64,000 bases of DNA from Limimaricola variabilis (GCF_014195545.1 NZ_JACIBX010000009.1:114370-178369); one strand, 5' to 3'; counted from the first letter of the stretch, positions 16,552-27,926 are shown. The notes: generated by a model not told the origin, from the sequence alone. Program-made: numbers and translations.

Positions 16552-17742
16552 TCAGCCGCCCTGCGCGACCGCAGTGCCCGCCGCGAAGCCCGAAGCCCAA
16601 GCCCATTGGAAGTTGTAGCCGCCGAGCCAGCCGGTGACGTCGACGCATTCGCCCACGAAATACAGCCCCGGCACCGCCTTTGCCGCCATCGTCTTGGAGG
16701 ACAGCGCGTCGGTGGACACGCCGCCCAGCGTCACCTCGGCGGTGCGGTAGCCCTCGGTCCCGGCGGGCACCAGTCGCCAGTCCCGCAAACTCTCGCAGAG
16801 CGCGTCGATGGCGCGGTCAGACTGGTCGGCCATGTTGCCCGGCAACGGGTGCTCGGCGGCCCAGGCATTGACCAGTCGCGCGGGCAGGTGCTGGGCCAGC
16901 ACGGTGGTCACCGCCTTGCGGCCATCGCTGCGCCGCGCCGCGCGCAGTGCCTCGGCCAGCTGCCCGTCGGGGGCGAGGTCGATGCGGATCTCCTCCCCCT
17001 CGCGCCAATAGGACGAAGCCTGCAGGATCGCGGGGCCGGAGAGCCCGCGATGGGTGAAGAGCAGCGCCTCGTCGAAGGCGGGCCCCTGCGCCTGCGCGCG
17101 CACCGGCAGTGCCACACCCGACAGCCCTGAGAACCGGTCCGGAAAGGTCAGCGGCACTAGGCCAGGGCGGGTTTCGATGACGGCGATGCCGAATTGCTCG
17201 GCGATCCGGTAGGCGAGGCCCGTGGCCCCCATCTTGGGAATCGACTTGCCACCGGTGGCCACGACGACCCGGGCCGCGCGGATCGTCTCGCGGCGGCCGC
17301 CGCGCTCGATCACCGCGTGGAAACCGCTCTCGTCCCGGTCGATCTTCACGAGTGAGGTCTCCAGCGACAGGGTGGCACCAGCGGCGCGGGCCTCCTCCAC
17401 CAGCATCGCGACGATCTGCGTGGCCCGACCGTCGCAGAACAGCTGCCCCAGCGTCTTCTCATGCCAGGCAATGCCGTGCCGTTGCACGAGGTCGAGGAAG
17501 TCCCACGGCGTATAGCGGGCCAGCGCCGATTTGTGGAAATGCGGGTTGGCCCCGAGAAAGCATTCGGGCGCGGTGCGCGTGTTGGTGAAGTTGCAGCGCC
17601 CGCCGCCGGAGATTCGGATCTTCTCGCCGGGGTTGCGCGCGTGATCGATGACCAGCGTGTTGCCGCCCGCGTGGATCGCCGCGAACAGGCCAGCGGCGCC
17701 GGCACCGAGGATCAGGGTGTTGATATGTCGAAGGGACTCCAT
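16552..17742 (-). CDS. BaiN/HI0933-like FAD-dependent oxidoreductase
   Basis: A 396-residue flavoprotein. The FAD-binding GAGAAGLFAA lies near the N-terminus, followed by the family block GEKIRISGGGRCNFTN. The C-terminal GLYFVGECVDVTGWLGGYNFQWAWASG is the second FAD contact of the HI0933/YhiN group (TIGR00275). These are presumed oxidoreductases whose reaction is mostly unknown; BaiN itself reduces bile acid intermediates, which says little here. ATG 17742 gives a start immediately before the Rossmann strand; 17778 would add 12 residues. It interrupts the dcw cluster on the opposite strand, between murD and ftsW. Confidence 0.85.
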   Translation of the reverse strand: MESLRHINTLILGAGAAGLFAAIHAGGNTLVIDHARNPGEKIRISGGGRCNFTNTRTAPECFLGANPHFHKSALARYTPWDFLDLVQRHGIAWHEKTLGQLFCDGRATQIVAMLVEEARAAGATLSLETSLVKIDRDESGFHAVIERGGRRETIRAARVVVATGGKSIPKMGATGLAYRIAEQFGIAVIETRPGLVPLTFPDRFSGLSGVALPVRAQAQGPAFDEALLFTHRGLSGPAILQASSYWREGEEIRIDLAPDGQLAEALRAARRSDGRKAVTTVLAQHLPARLVNAWAAEHPLPGNMADQSDRAIDALCESLRDWRLVPAGTEGYRTAEVTLGGVSTDALSSKTMAAKAVPGLYFVGECVDVTGWLGGYNFQWAWASGFAAGTAVAQGG

Positions 17743-17894
17743 GTCTCGCGACCTGCCGCTTTTCGGCCACGGGCTCAACCCTTGGTGCGAAAATCACTGG
17801 ACGTTATTTTCATGGTCAATCCGGGCCATCCACGCTAGTCTCTCGTATAGACCCGCTCAAGCGGGCAGGGCAGAGGCAATCAGGCAGCAGGTTC

Positions 17895-19061
17895 ATGACC
17901 GAAATGGTGCATGGCGCGGTCCCGGTCAGGACCGTCGATCCGATTCTCCCGCGCTGGTGGCGCACTATCGATGTCTGGACCATGTCCTGCATCCTGTTGC
18001 TGTTCGCGATCGGCCTTTTGCTGGGCCTCGCGGCCTCGCCGCCGCTCGCGTCACGCAACGGGCTCGATCCGTTCTACTACGTCAGCCGCCAGGCCTTCTT
18101 CGGGGTGCTTTCGCTCGCCGTGATGCTCGGCATCTCGATGATGAAGCCCTACCTAGTGCGCCGTCTCGCGGTGGTGGGCTTCCTCGGGGCCTTCGTCGCG
18201 CTGGCGCTGCTGCCGATCTTCGGCACGGATTTCGGCAAGGGCGCGGTGCGCTGGTATTCCTTCGGCTTTGCCTCGGTTCAGCCGTCGGAGTTCCTCAAGC
18301 CCGGCTTTGTCGTGGTCGCCGCCTGGTTCATGGCCGCCGGGATGGAGCCGTCGGGCCCTCCGGGCCGGCTGTGGTCCTTTGCACTGGCCTTCACCATCGT
18401 CATGTTCCTTGCGCTGCAGCCCGACTTCGGGCAGGCGGCGCTGGTGCTGTTTTCGTGGGGCGTGATGTATTTCGTCGGCGGCGCGCCGATGGTGCTGCTT
18501 CTCGGCCTCGCCGGCGCGGTCGTCGCCGGCGGCACGCTGGCCTATAACAGCTCCGAACACTTCGCTCGCCGCATCGACGGCTTCCTTGCCGCCGAGGTCG
18601 ACCCCAACACCCAGCTCGGCTACGCCACCAACGCGATCCGCGAAGGCGGCTTCTTCGGCGTCGGCGTCGGCGAGGGCCAGGTGAAGTGGTCGCTGCCCGA
18701 CGCGCATACCGACTTCATCATCGCTGTGGCCGCCGAGGAATACGGGCTGATCTGCGTGATCGCGATCATCCTCCTCTATGCGACCATCGTCGTCCGCTCC
18801 CTGCTGCGGCTGATGAAAGAGCGCGACACCTTCATCCGGCTCGCCGGGACCGGCCTTGCTTGCGCTTTCGGCGTGCAGGCGATGATCAACATGGGCGTGG
18901 CGGTCCGGCTGCTGCCGGCCAAGGGCATGACGCTGCCCTTCGTGAGCTATGGCGGCTCCTCTGTGATCGCCTCCGGCATCGCGCTGGGCATGCTGCTGGC
19001 CTTCACCCGCACCCGTCCGCAAGGCGGCATCGGCGACATCCTGTTGCGGCGGAGCCGCTGA
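17895..19061 (+). CDS. ftsW: Septal peptidoglycan polymerase FtsW (SEDS family)
   Basis: A 388-residue polytopic protein with about ten transmembrane segments. The QPSEFLKPG block, the [11 protein letters not shown] block (with the catalytic-type Asp) and the C-terminal [14 protein letters not shown] motif are SEDS family signatures. It polymerises lipid II glycan strands at the septum with FtsI. It must have its own promoter, since the flavoprotein gene separates it from murD. Its TGA shares a base with the murG ATG. Confidence 0.95.
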   Translation: MTEMVHGAVPVRTVDPILPRWWRTIDVWTMSCILLLFAIGLLLGLAASPPLASRNGLDPFYYVSRQAFFGVLSLAVMLGISMMKPYLVRRLAVVGFLGAFVALALLPIFGTDFGKGAVRWYSFGFASVQPSEFLKPGFVVVAAWFMAAGMEPSGPPGRLWSFALAFTIVMFLALQPDFGQAALVLFSWGVMYFVGGAPMVLLLGLAGAVVAGGTLAYNSSEHFARRIDGFLAAEVDPNTQLGYATNAIREGGFFGVGVGEGQVKWSLPDAHTDFIIAVAAEEYGLICVIAIILLYATIVVRSLLRLMKERDTFIRLAGTGLACAFGVQAMINMGVAVRLLPAKGMTLPFVSYGGSSVIASGIALGMLLAFTRTRPQGGIGDILLRRSR

Positions 19062-20167
19062 TGGCGGGACCGCTTCTCGTGATCGCCGCCGGCGGCACCG
19101 GCGGGCACATGTTCCCCGCCCAGGCGCTGGCCGAGCTGATGCTGACCCGCGGCTGGCGGGTGAAGCTGTCCACCGATGCGCGCGGTGCACGCTACACCCA
19201 AGGTTTTCCGCGCGCGGTCGAGATCGAGCAGGTCGGTTCGGCCACCTTCGCGCGCGGCGGGCTGACGGCCAAGGCGCTTGCGCCGATCAGGATCGGTGGC
19301 GGCGTGGCCGCGGCGGTGAGCCGGATGATGCGCGACCGCCCGGCCATGGTGGTGGGTTTCGGCGGCTACCCGTCGATCCCGGCGCTCTCGGCCGCGACCA
19401 TGCTGGGCCTGCCGCGCATGATCCACGAGCAGAACGGCGTGCTGGGCCGTGTCAACGCGCTGTTCGCGCGCCGTGTCCACGCTGTGGCCTGCGGCACCTG
19501 GCCGACCGAACTGCCGCAGGGCGTCGAGGCGATCCATACCGGCAACCCGGTACGCAGTGCGGTGATCGAGCGCGCCGGTGCGGCCTATATCCCGCCGGGC
19601 GATTACCCGATGTCGGTGCTGGTGATCGGCGGCAGCCAGGGGGCGCGGATCCTCAGCGATGTCGTGCCGCCGGCGATCGCGAACCTGCCGGGCGAGTTGC
19701 GTCGCCGAGTCCGGGTCAGCCATCAGGCCCGCGAAGAGGACGTCCAGCGCGTCTCGACCTATTACGCGGACGAGGGCATCGACGCCGACGTCCAGACCTT
19801 TTTCGCCGACGTGCCGACCCGAATGAGCGAGGCGCAGCTGGTGATCTGCCGTTCCGGCGCCTCGACCGTCGCCGATCTGAGTGTGATCGGACGCCCCGCG
19901 ATTCTCGTGCCCTATGCCGCCGCCGCCGCCGATCATCAGACGGCGAACGCGCGGGGGCTTGTCGAAGCGGGCGCGGCGATCATGTTCCCGGAGAGCCGGT
20001 TTCACGTCGAAGCGCTGTCCGAGCAGGTGGCGCGGGTTCTGAGCGACGGCGAGGGCGCGATGCGTATGGCGCATGCGGCGCGCTCGGTCGGAGTGGCGGA
20101 CGCGGCGGAGCGGCTTGCGGGGGTTGTCGAACGCCTCGCGGATGAACAGAAGGGCACGAATTCTTGA
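19061..20167 (+). CDS. murG: UDP-GlcNAc:lipid I transferase MurG
   Basis: A 368-residue GT-B glycosyltransferase. It begins with the [15 protein letters not shown] acceptor loop; [11 protein letters not shown] and [15 protein letters not shown] are MurG blocks, and the C-terminal domain has the [11 protein letters not shown] nucleotide site. It converts lipid I to lipid II at the inner membrane face. ATG 19061 overlaps the ftsW stop by one base. Confidence 0.96.
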   Translation: MAGPLLVIAAGGTGGHMFPAQALAELMLTRGWRVKLSTDARGARYTQGFPRAVEIEQVGSATFARGGLTAKALAPIRIGGGVAAAVSRMMRDRPAMVVGFGGYPSIPALSAATMLGLPRMIHEQNGVLGRVNALFARRVHAVACGTWPTELPQGVEAIHTGNPVRSAVIERAGAAYIPPGDYPMSVLVIGGSQGARILSDVVPPAIANLPGELRRRVRVSHQAREEDVQRVSTYYADEGIDADVQTFFADVPTRMSEAQLVICRSGASTVADLSVIGRPAILVPYAAAAADHQTANARGLVEAGAAIMFPESRFHVEALSEQVARVLSDGEGAMRMAHAARSVGVADAAERLAGVVERLADEQKGTNS

Positions 20168-20184
20168 TGGACGGGACACAGGTC

Positions 20185-21588
20185 ATGAACGCTGCGACGA
20201 AATTGCCGCTCGATGTCGGACCGATCCACTTCGTCGGCATCGGGGGTATCGGCATGTCCGGTATCGCCGAGGTGCTGCTCAACCAAGGCTACACGATCCA
20301 AGGCTCGGATCTGAAAGGCTCGAAGATCACCGAGCGGCTCGAAGGGCTGGGCGCACGGGTCTTCATTGGCCAGTCAGGCGAGAACCTCGACGGCGCGCAG
20401 GTGGTGGTGATCTCCTCGGCGATCAAGCCGGGTAATCCAGAGCTCGACGAGGCGCGCCGCCGCGGTCTGCCCGTCGTGCGCCGGGCCGAGATGCTGGCCG
20501 AGCTGATGCGGCTGCGCTCGAACGTCGCCGTCGGTGGCACCCATGGCAAGACGACCACGACCACCATGGTGGCAACGCTGCTCGACGCCGGCCATTTCGA
20601 CCCCACCGTGGTCAATGGCGGCATCATCCACGCCTATGGCTCCAACGCCCGGATGGGGCAGGGCGAGTGGATGGTGGTCGAGGCCGACGAGAGCGACGGC
20701 ACCTTCAACCGGCTGCCCGCGACGATCGCCATCGTTACCAATATCGACCCCGAGCACATGGATCACTGGGGCTCGATCGAGGGGCTCCGGAAAGGTTTCC
20801 TCGACTTCGTCTCGAACATCCCGTTCTACGGGCTCGCGGTCTGCTGCACCGACCACCCCGAGGTGCAGGCGCTGGTCGGCAAGATCACCGACCGCCGTGT
20901 CACCACCTTCGGCTTCAACGCGCAGGCCGATGTGCGCGCCGCCAACCTGACCTACAATGCCGGCGTCGCGCATTTCGATATCGTGCTGCGGGCCGAGGAC
21001 ATGGTGATCGAGGGCTGCACCCTGCCGATGCCGGGCGACCACAACGTGTCGAATGCCCTGGCCGCGGTCGCCGTGGCCCGTCATCTGGGGATGAAGCGCG
21101 AAGAGATCCGCGCCGCGCTCGCCGCCTTCGGCGGGGTCAACCGCCGCTTCACCAAGGTGGGCGAGTGGAACGGCGTCGCGATCATCGACGATTACGGCCA
21201 TCATCCGGTCGAGATTGCCGCCGTCCTGCGCGCGGCCCGACAGGCCAGCGAGGGGCGTGTGATCGCCGTGCACCAGCCGCACCGCTACACACGGCTCGCC
21301 TCGCTGTTCGAGGATTTCTGCACCTGTTTCAACGATGCCGACGTGGTCGGGATCTCCGACATCTACGCCGCCGGTGAACAGCCGATCGACGGGGCGGGGC
21401 GCGACGACCTCGTCGCCGGGCTGATCCGGCACGGCCACCGCCATGCCAGCGCCGTCACCTCCGAGGAGGATCTGGCGCGGCTGGTGCGCGAGCAGGCGCG
21501 GCCGGGCGACATCGTGGTCTGCCTCGGCGCCGGCACGATCAGCGCCTGGGCCGGGGCGCTGCCCGCAAGACTGGAGCAGGGCGGGTGA
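20185..21588 (+). CDS. murC: UDP-MurNAc:L-alanine ligase MurC
   Basis: A 467-residue Mur ligase with [17 protein letters not shown] at the N-terminus, the ATP loop [14 protein letters not shown], and [18 protein letters not shown] plus the HQPHRYTRL block in the C-terminal domain. It adds the first stem residue, L-Ala. I chose ATG 20185 (MNAATKLP) because it matches my memory of Rhodobacter MurC; ATG 20167, overlapping the murG stop, would add six residues. Confidence 0.95.
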   Translation: MNAATKLPLDVGPIHFVGIGGIGMSGIAEVLLNQGYTIQGSDLKGSKITERLEGLGARVFIGQSGENLDGAQVVVISSAIKPGNPELDEARRRGLPVVRRAEMLAELMRLRSNVAVGGTHGKTTTTTMVATLLDAGHFDPTVVNGGIIHAYGSNARMGQGEWMVVEADESDGTFNRLPATIAIVTNIDPEHMDHWGSIEGLRKGFLDFVSNIPFYGLAVCCTDHPEVQALVGKITDRRVTTFGFNAQADVRAANLTYNAGVAHFDIVLRAEDMVIEGCTLPMPGDHNVSNALAAVAVARHLGMKREEIRAALAAFGGVNRRFTKVGEWNGVAIIDDYGHHPVEIAAVLRAARQASEGRVIAVHQPHRYTRLASLFEDFCTCFNDADVVGISDIYAAGEQPIDGAGRDDLVAGLIRHGHRHASAVTSEEDLARLVREQARPGDIVVCLGAGTISAWAGALPARLEQGG

Positions 21589-21821
21589 GCGGCGCGCAGC
21601 TCTGGCCGCTGGCGATGGCAGCACTCTGGCTGATCGCGGCCAATATTCTGGCGATGCGGCCGGCGCAGGACGGCCGCCATGGTCGCAGCGCCGCTCTGGT
21701 GGCGACCGGCGTGCCATTGCTCGGCTGGACGACCTTCGCACTGGGCCCGGTCGCGGGCGTGGCGCTGTTCGCTCTGGGTGCCGCGATGCTGCGCTGGCGG
21801 CTGACGACGGAGCGGGCATGA
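21585..21821 (+). CDS. DUF2484 small membrane protein
   Basis: A 78-residue protein with two or three hydrophobic segments (about residues 5-23, 36-52 and 53-70). It overlaps murC by four bases and murB by four bases (ATGA), so it is translated as part of the operon. A DUF2484 gene in this slot is a feature of Rhodobacteraceae. No function is known; the fixed position suggests a link to envelope growth or division. Confidence 0.8.
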   Translation: MSGAQLWPLAMAALWLIAANILAMRPAQDGRHGRSAALVATGVPLLGWTTFALGPVAGVALFALGAAMLRWRLTTERA

Positions 21822-22747
21822 TGGCGGCGCTTCCCGAAGTGCGTGGACGGCTGACGCCGGACCGGCCGCTGGCCGACCTGACTTGGCTGCGCGTCGGTGG
21901 CCCGGCCGACTGGCTGTTCCAGCCGGCCGATCGCGAGGATCTCGCGGCCTTTCTGCGCGATCTCGACCCTTCGGTTCCGGTCTTCCCGATGGGAGTCGGC
22001 TCCAACCTGATCGTCCGCGACGGCGGGGTGCGGGGCGTGGTGATCCGGCTCGGCCGCGGCTTCAACGGGATCGAGATCGCAGCGGATGGTACCATCACCG
22101 CGGGCGCCGCCGCGCTCGACGCGCATGTCGCGCGCAAGGCTGCTGCTGCGGGGCGCGATCTCACCTTCCTGCGCACCATTCCCGGTGCGATCGGTGGCGC
22201 GGTGCGCATGAATGCAGGCTGCTACGGCGCCTATGTCGCCGACGCGCTTCGCGAGGTGACGGTGATTCACCGCGACGGCCGCGAAGAGGTGCTGCCGGCC
22301 TCCGCGCTGGAGCTGGCCTACCGTTCCAGCCATCTGCCCGAGGGGGCGGTGATCGTCGAGGCGGTGTTCGACGCGCCCAAAGGCGAGCCGGAGGCGCTCG
22401 AGGCGCGGATGGCCGAGCAGATCGAGCGGCGCGATGCCAGCCAGCCGACCAAGGACCGCACCGCCGGATCGACCTTCCGCAATCCAGCAGGATTGTCATC
22501 AACCGGGCGGGCCGATGACAGCCACGAGCTCAAGGCGTGGAAGGTGATCGAGGATGCCGGTCTGCGCGGCGCCCGGTTGGGCGGCGCGGTGATGAACGAC
22601 AAGCATCCGAACTTCCTCACTAATTCCGGTGACGCTACAGCGGCCGAGTTGGAGGGGCTGGGCGAGCGGGTCCGGAAAAGGGTTTACGATCATTCCGGCC
22701 TGACGCTAGAATGGGAAATCATGCGGATCGGCGATCCGGCCGCGTGA
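21818..22747 (+). CDS. murB: UDP-N-acetylenolpyruvoylglucosamine reductase MurB
   Basis: A 309-residue type II MurB. It has the FAD domain ([16 protein letters not shown], then [14 protein letters not shown]), the [16 protein letters not shown] block, and AGSTFRNP with the catalytic proton-donating Ser. It makes UDP-MurNAc in the cytoplasm. The first ATG of an ATGATG pair (21818) overlaps the DUF2484 stop. Confidence 0.95.
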   Translation: MMAALPEVRGRLTPDRPLADLTWLRVGGPADWLFQPADREDLAAFLRDLDPSVPVFPMGVGSNLIVRDGGVRGVVIRLGRGFNGIEIAADGTITAGAAALDAHVARKAAAAGRDLTFLRTIPGAIGGAVRMNAGCYGAYVADALREVTVIHRDGREEVLPASALELAYRSSHLPEGAVIVEAVFDAPKGEPEALEARMAEQIERRDASQPTKDRTAGSTFRNPAGLSSTGRADDSHELKAWKVIEDAGLRGARLGGAVMNDKHPNFLTNSGDATAAELEGLGERVRKRVYDHSGLTLEWEIMRIGDPAA

Positions 22748-22844
22748 CAAGCGAATAACGAGACCCTCGCGAAGCGGGGGAGGTCCGTAATGGGCCGAAA
22801 CAATGACGCGTCGGTCAGCGGCGCGCGAATGGGGCAGTTTGGGA

Positions 22845-23759
22845 ATGTCGAGCGGGACACATCCCAAGGTCGTCGTATTGATGGGCGGACCCTCGGCCGA
22901 GCGCGAGGTGTCGCTGTCGAGCGGGCGCGAATGCGCGACGGCCTTGCGGCAGGCGGGTTACGAGGTGATCGAGGTCGATGCCGGCCCCGACCTGCCCGCG
23001 CAACTGCGCCAGCACGCCCCCGACGTCGTCTTCAACGCGCTGCATGGCCGGCGTGGCGAGGATGGCTGCGTCCAGGGCCTGCTGGAATGGCTGGGCGTTC
23101 CCTATACCCATTCCGGCGTGCTGGCCTCGGCATTGGCCATGGACAAGGAAGCGACCAAGGCCGCCTTCCGCGCCGAGGGCCTGCCGGTCGCCGAGAGCCG
23201 ACTGGCCACCAAGGCCGAGGTCATGGCCGCGCATGTCATGCCGCCGCCCTATGTGGTGAAGCCCTACAACGAGGGCTCCAGCGTCGGGGTCTATATCGTG
23301 CCCGAGGGCACGAACCAGCCGCCGACGCTCTCCGACGACATGCCCGAGATCGTGATGGTCGAGGCCTTCCTGCCGGGACGCGAGCTGACCACCACCGTGA
23401 TGGGCGAGCGCGCGCTCACCGTGACCGACATCGTGACGAGCGGCTGGTACGACTACGACGCCAAGTACAAGACCGGCGGCTCGCGCCACGTCGTGCCTGC
23501 CGAGATCCCCTCCGAGATATTCGAAGCCTGCCTCGACTACGCGTTGCGGGCGCATCGCGCGCTTGGCTGCCGCGGGCTCACACGGACCGATTTCCGCTGG
23601 GACGAGACTAAAGGGCTCGACGGGCTGGTGCTGCTCGAGACCAACACCCAGCCCGGCATGACCCCGACCTCGCTCGCGCCCGAGCAGGCGGCGAAGGTCG
23701 GGATCAGCTTTCCGGATCTGTGCCGCTGGCTGGTGGAGGACGCCTCGTGCGACCGCTGA
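22845..23759 (+). CDS. ddl: D-alanine:D-alanine ligase
   Basis: A 304-residue ATP-grasp enzyme with [18 protein letters not shown] at the N-terminus, [14 protein letters not shown] (ATP lysine and the Ser loop), a YDYDAKY block, and [15 protein letters not shown] with the metal-binding Glu/Asn. It makes the dipeptide used by MurF. ATG 22845 fits the family start; an in-frame codon at 22803 would add 14 unlike residues. It overlaps ftsQ. Confidence 0.94.
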   Translation: MSSGTHPKVVVLMGGPSAEREVSLSSGRECATALRQAGYEVIEVDAGPDLPAQLRQHAPDVVFNALHGRRGEDGCVQGLLEWLGVPYTHSGVLASALAMDKEATKAAFRAEGLPVAESRLATKAEVMAAHVMPPPYVVKPYNEGSSVGVYIVPEGTNQPPTLSDDMPEIVMVEAFLPGRELTTTVMGERALTVTDIVTSGWYDYDAKYKTGGSRHVVPAEIPSEIFEACLDYALRAHRALGCRGLTRTDFRWDETKGLDGLVLLETNTQPGMTPTSLAPEQAAKVGISFPDLCRWLVEDASCDR

Positions 23760-24634
23760 ACCGCCTGTTCCGCCGTCCCCCCGCCCACGGCGTGCGCCGC
23801 GACCCGGCGCCGACCCGCTGGGGCTATCGCTACCAGCGGCTGATGCTCACCCCGGCCTTCCGGATCGGGATGCGCTTCGGCCTGCCGGCGCTGTTCGTCG
23901 CGTTGATCGGCGGCATCTGGTTCGGCCAGGCCGACAACCGCACGGCTTTTGCCGCCCAGGTCGACCGGGTCAAGGCGATGGTGCAGCAGCGCCCCGAATT
24001 CATGGTCGGCGCCGTCGAGATCGAAGGCGCCGAGCCGGCGCTCGCCGCCGCGATCAAGGCCTTTCTCCCCGAGACCATGCCGGTGTCCTCCTTCGACCTC
24101 GACCTGCCCGAGATCCGCACCCGGATCCGCGAGTTGACGGCGGTGGCGGACGCGACGGTGCGGGTGCGCCCGGGCGGCACGCTCGAGATCGTGGTGACCC
24201 AGCGGGTGCCGGTCGCGGTCTGGCGCTATGTCGACGGGCTGCGGCTGGTCGACGCCGAGGGCGTGATGACCGGCATGATCGCGCAGCGTTCCGACCGCTC
24301 CGACCTGCCGCTGATCGCGGGCGACGGTGCCCGCGAAAAGATCGACGAGGCGCTGGCGCTCTTCGCCGCCGCCGCACCGGTGGCGCCGCGAATCCGTGGT
24401 CTGGTGCGGATGGGTGAGCGGCGCTGGGATCTGGTGCTCGACCGCGACCAGCGCATCCTGCTGCCCGCCGAGGACCCGGTCCCGGCGCTGGAGCGGGTGA
24501 TGGCGCTTGATGAGGCAGAGGACATGCTCGACCGCGATATCGCGGCGGTCGACGTCCGAAATGAGGATCGGCCGACCATAAGGCTGACCGAGCAGGCACT
24601 GGTGCGGCTCCGCCGCGTCAGCGAGAACAATTAA
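23747..24634 (+). CDS. ftsQ: Cell division protein FtsQ
   Basis: A 295-residue bitopic protein with a basic cytoplasmic N-terminus of about 35 residues and one transmembrane segment (about 40-60). The POTRA domain around [13 protein letters not shown] is followed by the FtsQ domain (about 150-270). It scaffolds FtsL and FtsB. I place the start at GTG 23747, overlapping the ddl stop by 13 bases; upstream in-frame residues overlap ddl further and are not FtsQ-like. Confidence 0.92.
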   Translation: MRPLNRLFRRPPAHGVRRDPAPTRWGYRYQRLMLTPAFRIGMRFGLPALFVALIGGIWFGQADNRTAFAAQVDRVKAMVQQRPEFMVGAVEIEGAEPALAAAIKAFLPETMPVSSFDLDLPEIRTRIRELTAVADATVRVRPGGTLEIVVTQRVPVAVWRYVDGLRLVDAEGVMTGMIAQRSDRSDLPLIAGDGAREKIDEALALFAAAAPVAPRIRGLVRMGERRWDLVLDRDQRILLPAEDPVPALERVMALDEAEDMLDRDIAAVDVRNEDRPTIRLTEQALVRLRRVSENN

Positions 24635-24658
24635 CGATTACGGAGCGGGGACGGACAG

Positions 24659-25987
24659 ATGGGGCAGCTCTACCAGACGCAGCGGGCAATGCGGCACATG
24701 CGCAAGGCGGCGATGCAACGGGGCGTTATCGCCATTCTTGACGTCGGCACGTCCAAGATCGCCTGTCTGGTGCTGCGTTTCGACGGTGATGCCCCGGCGC
24801 TCGAGGGCGTGGGCTCCATGGCCGGTCAGTCCAATTTCCGCATCATCGGCGCCGCCACCACCCGCTCGCGCGGCGTGTCTTTCGGAGAGGTCGCGGCGAT
24901 GGCCGAGACCGAGCGCGCGATCCGCACGGCGGTGCAGGCGGCTCAGAAGATGGCCGGGGTCCGGGTCGACCACGTAATCGCCACGCTGTCGGGGGCGCGG
25001 CCGCGCAGCTATGGGCTCGACGGCGAGGTCGAGATCGAGGCCGGGCAGGTCACCGAGGGCGATATCGGCCGGGTGCTCGCGGCCTGCGAGATGCCCGATT
25101 ACGGCGATGGCCGCGAGGTGCTGCACGCCCAGCCGGTGAACTTCGCGCTCGACCACCGCTCGGGTCTAGCCGATCCGCGCGGCCAGATCGGCCAGCGGCT
25201 GACCACCGACATGCACCTGCTCACGGTTGACGCGACCGCGATCGAGAACCTGCTCTACTGCATCAAGCGCTGCGATCTCGAAGTCGCGGGTCTGGCGTCC
25301 TCGGCCTACGTGTCGGGGATCTCCTCGCTGGTCGAAGACGAGCAGGAGCTGGGCGCTGCCTGCATCGACATGGGCGGCGGCTCGACCGGCATCTCGGTCT
25401 TCATCCGCAAGCACATGATCTACGCCGATTCGGTGCGGATGGGCGGCGATCACGTCACCTCGGACATCTCCATGGGCCTGCAGGTGCCGATGGCCACCGC
25501 CGAGCGGATCAAGACCTTCTATGGCGGCGTCGTCGCCACCGGCATGGACGACCGCGAGATGATCGAGATCGGTGGCGATACCGGCGACTGGGAGCATGAC
25601 CGCCGCACCGTCAGCCGGGCCGAGCTGATCGGCATCATGCGGCCCCGCGTCGAGGAGATCCTCGAGGAGGTGCGCCAGCGGCTCGACGCGGCGGGCTTCG
25701 AACATCTGCCCTCCCAGCAGATCGTGCTCACCGGCGGCGGCAGCCAGATCCCCGGCCTCGACGGGCTGGCGACGCGGATCCTCGGCCAGCAGGTCCGGCT
25801 CGGCCGGCCGCTCAGGGTGCAGGGGCTGCCGCAGGCGGCCACCGGGCCGGCCTTCGCGGGCTCGGTCGGACTGTGCCTCTTCGCCGCGCATCCGCAGGAC
25901 GAATGGTGGGATTTCGACGTGCCCGCCGAGAAACACCCGGCGCGCTCCTTCAAGCGTGCCTTCAAGTGGTTCAAGGACAACTGGTGA
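24659..25987 (+). CDS. ftsA: Cell division protein FtsA
   Basis: A 442-residue actin-fold ATPase. Phosphate-1 motif ILDVGTSKIACLVL, the SHS2/1C subdomain around residues 100-180, phosphate-2 IDMGGGSTGISVF, and the adenosine motif LTGGGSQIPGLDGLA are all present. The C-terminal SFKRAFKWFKDNW is the amphipathic membrane-targeting helix. It tethers FtsZ to the membrane. It lies 24 bp after ftsQ with a GGAG site in a short spacer. Confidence 0.96.
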   Translation: MGQLYQTQRAMRHMRKAAMQRGVIAILDVGTSKIACLVLRFDGDAPALEGVGSMAGQSNFRIIGAATTRSRGVSFGEVAAMAETERAIRTAVQAAQKMAGVRVDHVIATLSGARPRSYGLDGEVEIEAGQVTEGDIGRVLAACEMPDYGDGREVLHAQPVNFALDHRSGLADPRGQIGQRLTTDMHLLTVDATAIENLLYCIKRCDLEVAGLASSAYVSGISSLVEDEQELGAACIDMGGGSTGISVFIRKHMIYADSVRMGGDHVTSDISMGLQVPMATAERIKTFYGGVVATGMDDREMIEIGGDTGDWEHDRRTVSRAELIGIMRPRVEEILEEVRQRLDAAGFEHLPSQQIVLTGGGSQIPGLDGLATRILGQQVRLGRPLRVQGLPQAATGPAFAGSVGLCLFAAHPQDEWWDFDVPAEKHPARSFKRAFKWFKDNW

Positions 25988-26165
25988 TCCGGCAAGATGT
26001 CGCTTACCAGCCCGAAAGGCCGGGAATCGACGCTGCGGAAGGCGCCGAAAATAAGTAAGAACGCCCGAGTTTCCCCGTGACGCTGCGCGCGCGCGCGGGT
26101 AGTTTGGCCGAATAGTGGCAAAAACGCCCGGCGGGACGGGCCAGATTCAGGACAGGCAGACAGCG

Positions 26166-27866
26166 ATGGCACTCAACCTCTCTCTGCCGGGGCAGGAAGA
26201 TCTCAAGCCCCGGATCACCGTCTTCGGCGTGGGCGGCGCTGGTGGCAACGCGGTCAACAACATGATCGAGAAGGAACTCGACGGGGTCGAGTTCGTGGTC
26301 GCCAACACCGACGCGCAGGCGCTGCAGCAGTCGCGCGCCCACTCCAAGATCCAGATGGGCGTGAAGGTCACCGAGGGCCTCGGCGCCGGGGCCCGGCCGA
26401 CCGTCGGCGCCGCCGCGGCCGAGGAATCGATCGAGGAGATCGTCGACCACCTCGCGGGCGCGCATATGTGCTTCATCACCGCCGGCATGGGCGGCGGCAC
26501 CGGCACCGGTGCGGCGCCGATCATCGCCCAGGCTGCGCGCGAGCTCGGCGTGCTGACCGTCGGTGTCGTCACCAAGCCGTTCCAGTTCGAGGGCGGCAAG
26601 CGCATGAAGCAGGCCGAGGCCGGCGTCGAGGCGCTGCAGAAGGTGGTCGACACCCTGATCATCATTCCGAACCAGAACCTGTTCCGGCTCGCCAACGAGA
26701 ACACCACCTTCACCGAGGCCTTCGCGCTCGCCGACGACGTGCTCTACCAGGGTGTGAAGGGCGTGACCGACCTGATGGTGCGGCCGGGCCTGATCAACCT
26801 CGACTTCGCCGACGTGCGCGCGGTGATGGACGAGATGGGCAAGGCGATGATGGGCACCGGCGAAGCCGATGGCGAAGATCGCGCCGTGCAGGCCGCCGAG
26901 AAGGCGATCGCCAACCCGCTGCTGGACGAGATCAGCCTCGAGGGCGCGCGCGGCGTGCTCATCAACATCACCGGCGGCTACGACCTCACCCTGTTCGAAC
27001 TGGACGAAGCGGCGAACAAGATCCGCGAAAAGGTGGATCCCGAGGCCAACATCATCGTCGGCTCGACGCTCGACACCGGCATGGAAGGCCGGATGCGCGT
27101 CTCGGTGGTCGCCACCGGCATCGACGCGATGGTCAAGCCCGAGGAAGTGCCGGTGCCGCGCCGCAAGATGAGCGAACCGCTGCGCGAGCGCGTCTCGGCC
27201 GAGGAAGAGGCGCCCGCCGCCCCGGTGCCGCCGCGCCGCGAAGCGCCGCAGCAGCCCGCCCGCGCTCAGGCCCCGGCGCCGCGCCGCGAGGCCCAGCCGC
27301 AGGCGCGCCGCGAGCCCGAGCCTACCTATGAGCAGGAAGAGGACTACTCCGAGGGCTTCGACACCCGTCGTCCTGCCCCGCGCGAGGAGAGCCGCTTCCA
27401 GCCGCAGCGCGACGACGACCTGCCGCCGCCGGCCTACGAGCCGCGCCGTGAGGCGCCGCAGGCCGAGCCCGAGAGCTTCGTGGCGCCCGCGCCGCGTCAG
27501 GGCGGCAACTCCGCTGGCGACATGGCGCGTCTGCGCGCCGCTTCGCAGGGCCAGCCGCGTCAGGCTCAGCCCGAGATGCCGCGCGCCGAGCCGCGCAGCC
27601 CGGCCGCTCCGGCCCGCGCCTCCGAGGCCGACCGCCAGCAGCAGCCGCGCTTCGGCATCAACTCGCTGATCAACCGGATGACCGGCCAGGGCGAGGCGGG
27701 TGCCGCTCAGGCGCCGCAACCGCGTCAGCAGCCGCAGGCCCAGCGTCCGCAGCCGCAGCAGCCTTCCGGTCCGCGCCAAGCGCCGAACTGGTCGGATGAC
27801 GGCGAGACCGATCCCGAGCAGGAGCGCATCGAGATCCCGGCCTTCCTGCGCCGTCAGGCGAACTGA
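26166..27866 (+). CDS. ftsZ: Cell division GTPase FtsZ
   Basis: A 566-residue tubulin homologue. The GTP-binding glycine-rich loop GGGTGTG lies at 109-115 and the T7-loop block [13 protein letters not shown] follows. The globular part ends near residue 330, then comes a linker of about 220 residues rich in Pro, Arg, Gln and Ala. The conserved C-terminal peptide [11 protein letters not shown] (556-566) binds FtsA and other partners. The long disordered linker is normal for alphaproteobacteria. ATG 26166 is the family start. The 178-bp gap to ftsA holds two GANTC sites and a (GC)6G tract (26085-26097), so a separate ftsZ promoter is likely. Confidence 0.97.
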   Translation: MALNLSLPGQEDLKPRITVFGVGGAGGNAVNNMIEKELDGVEFVVANTDAQALQQSRAHSKIQMGVKVTEGLGAGARPTVGAAAAEESIEEIVDHLAGAHMCFITAGMGGGTGTGAAPIIAQAARELGVLTVGVVTKPFQFEGGKRMKQAEAGVEALQKVVDTLIIIPNQNLFRLANENTTFTEAFALADDVLYQGVKGVTDLMVRPGLINLDFADVRAVMDEMGKAMMGTGEADGEDRAVQAAEKAIANPLLDEISLEGARGVLINITGGYDLTLFELDEAANKIREKVDPEANIIVGSTLDTGMEGRMRVSVVATGIDAMVKPEEVPVPRRKMSEPLRERVSAEEEAPAAPVPPRREAPQQPARAQAPAPRREAQPQARREPEPTYEQEEDYSEGFDTRRPAPREESRFQPQRDDDLPPPAYEPRREAPQAEPESFVAPAPRQGGNSAGDMARLRAASQGQPRQAQPEMPRAEPRSPAAPARASEADRQQQPRFGINSLINRMTGQGEAGAAQAPQPRQQPQAQRPQPQQPSGPRQAPNWSDDGETDPEQERIEIPAFLRRQAN

Positions 27867-27892
27867 ACCCAACGCATAGCCGTTATGCGTGA

Positions 27893-27926
27893 AAAGGGCC
27901 GCCCTTCGGGGCGGCCCTTTGTTTTT
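27893..27926 (+). terminator. Intrinsic terminator of the dcw cluster after ftsZ
   Basis: AAAGGGCCGCCC (27893-27904) and GGGCGGCCCTTT (27909-27920) form a perfect 12-bp stem with a TTCG loop, then GTTTTT. A smaller ACGCATA/TATGCGT hairpin precedes it (27872-27890). Confidence 0.9.
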
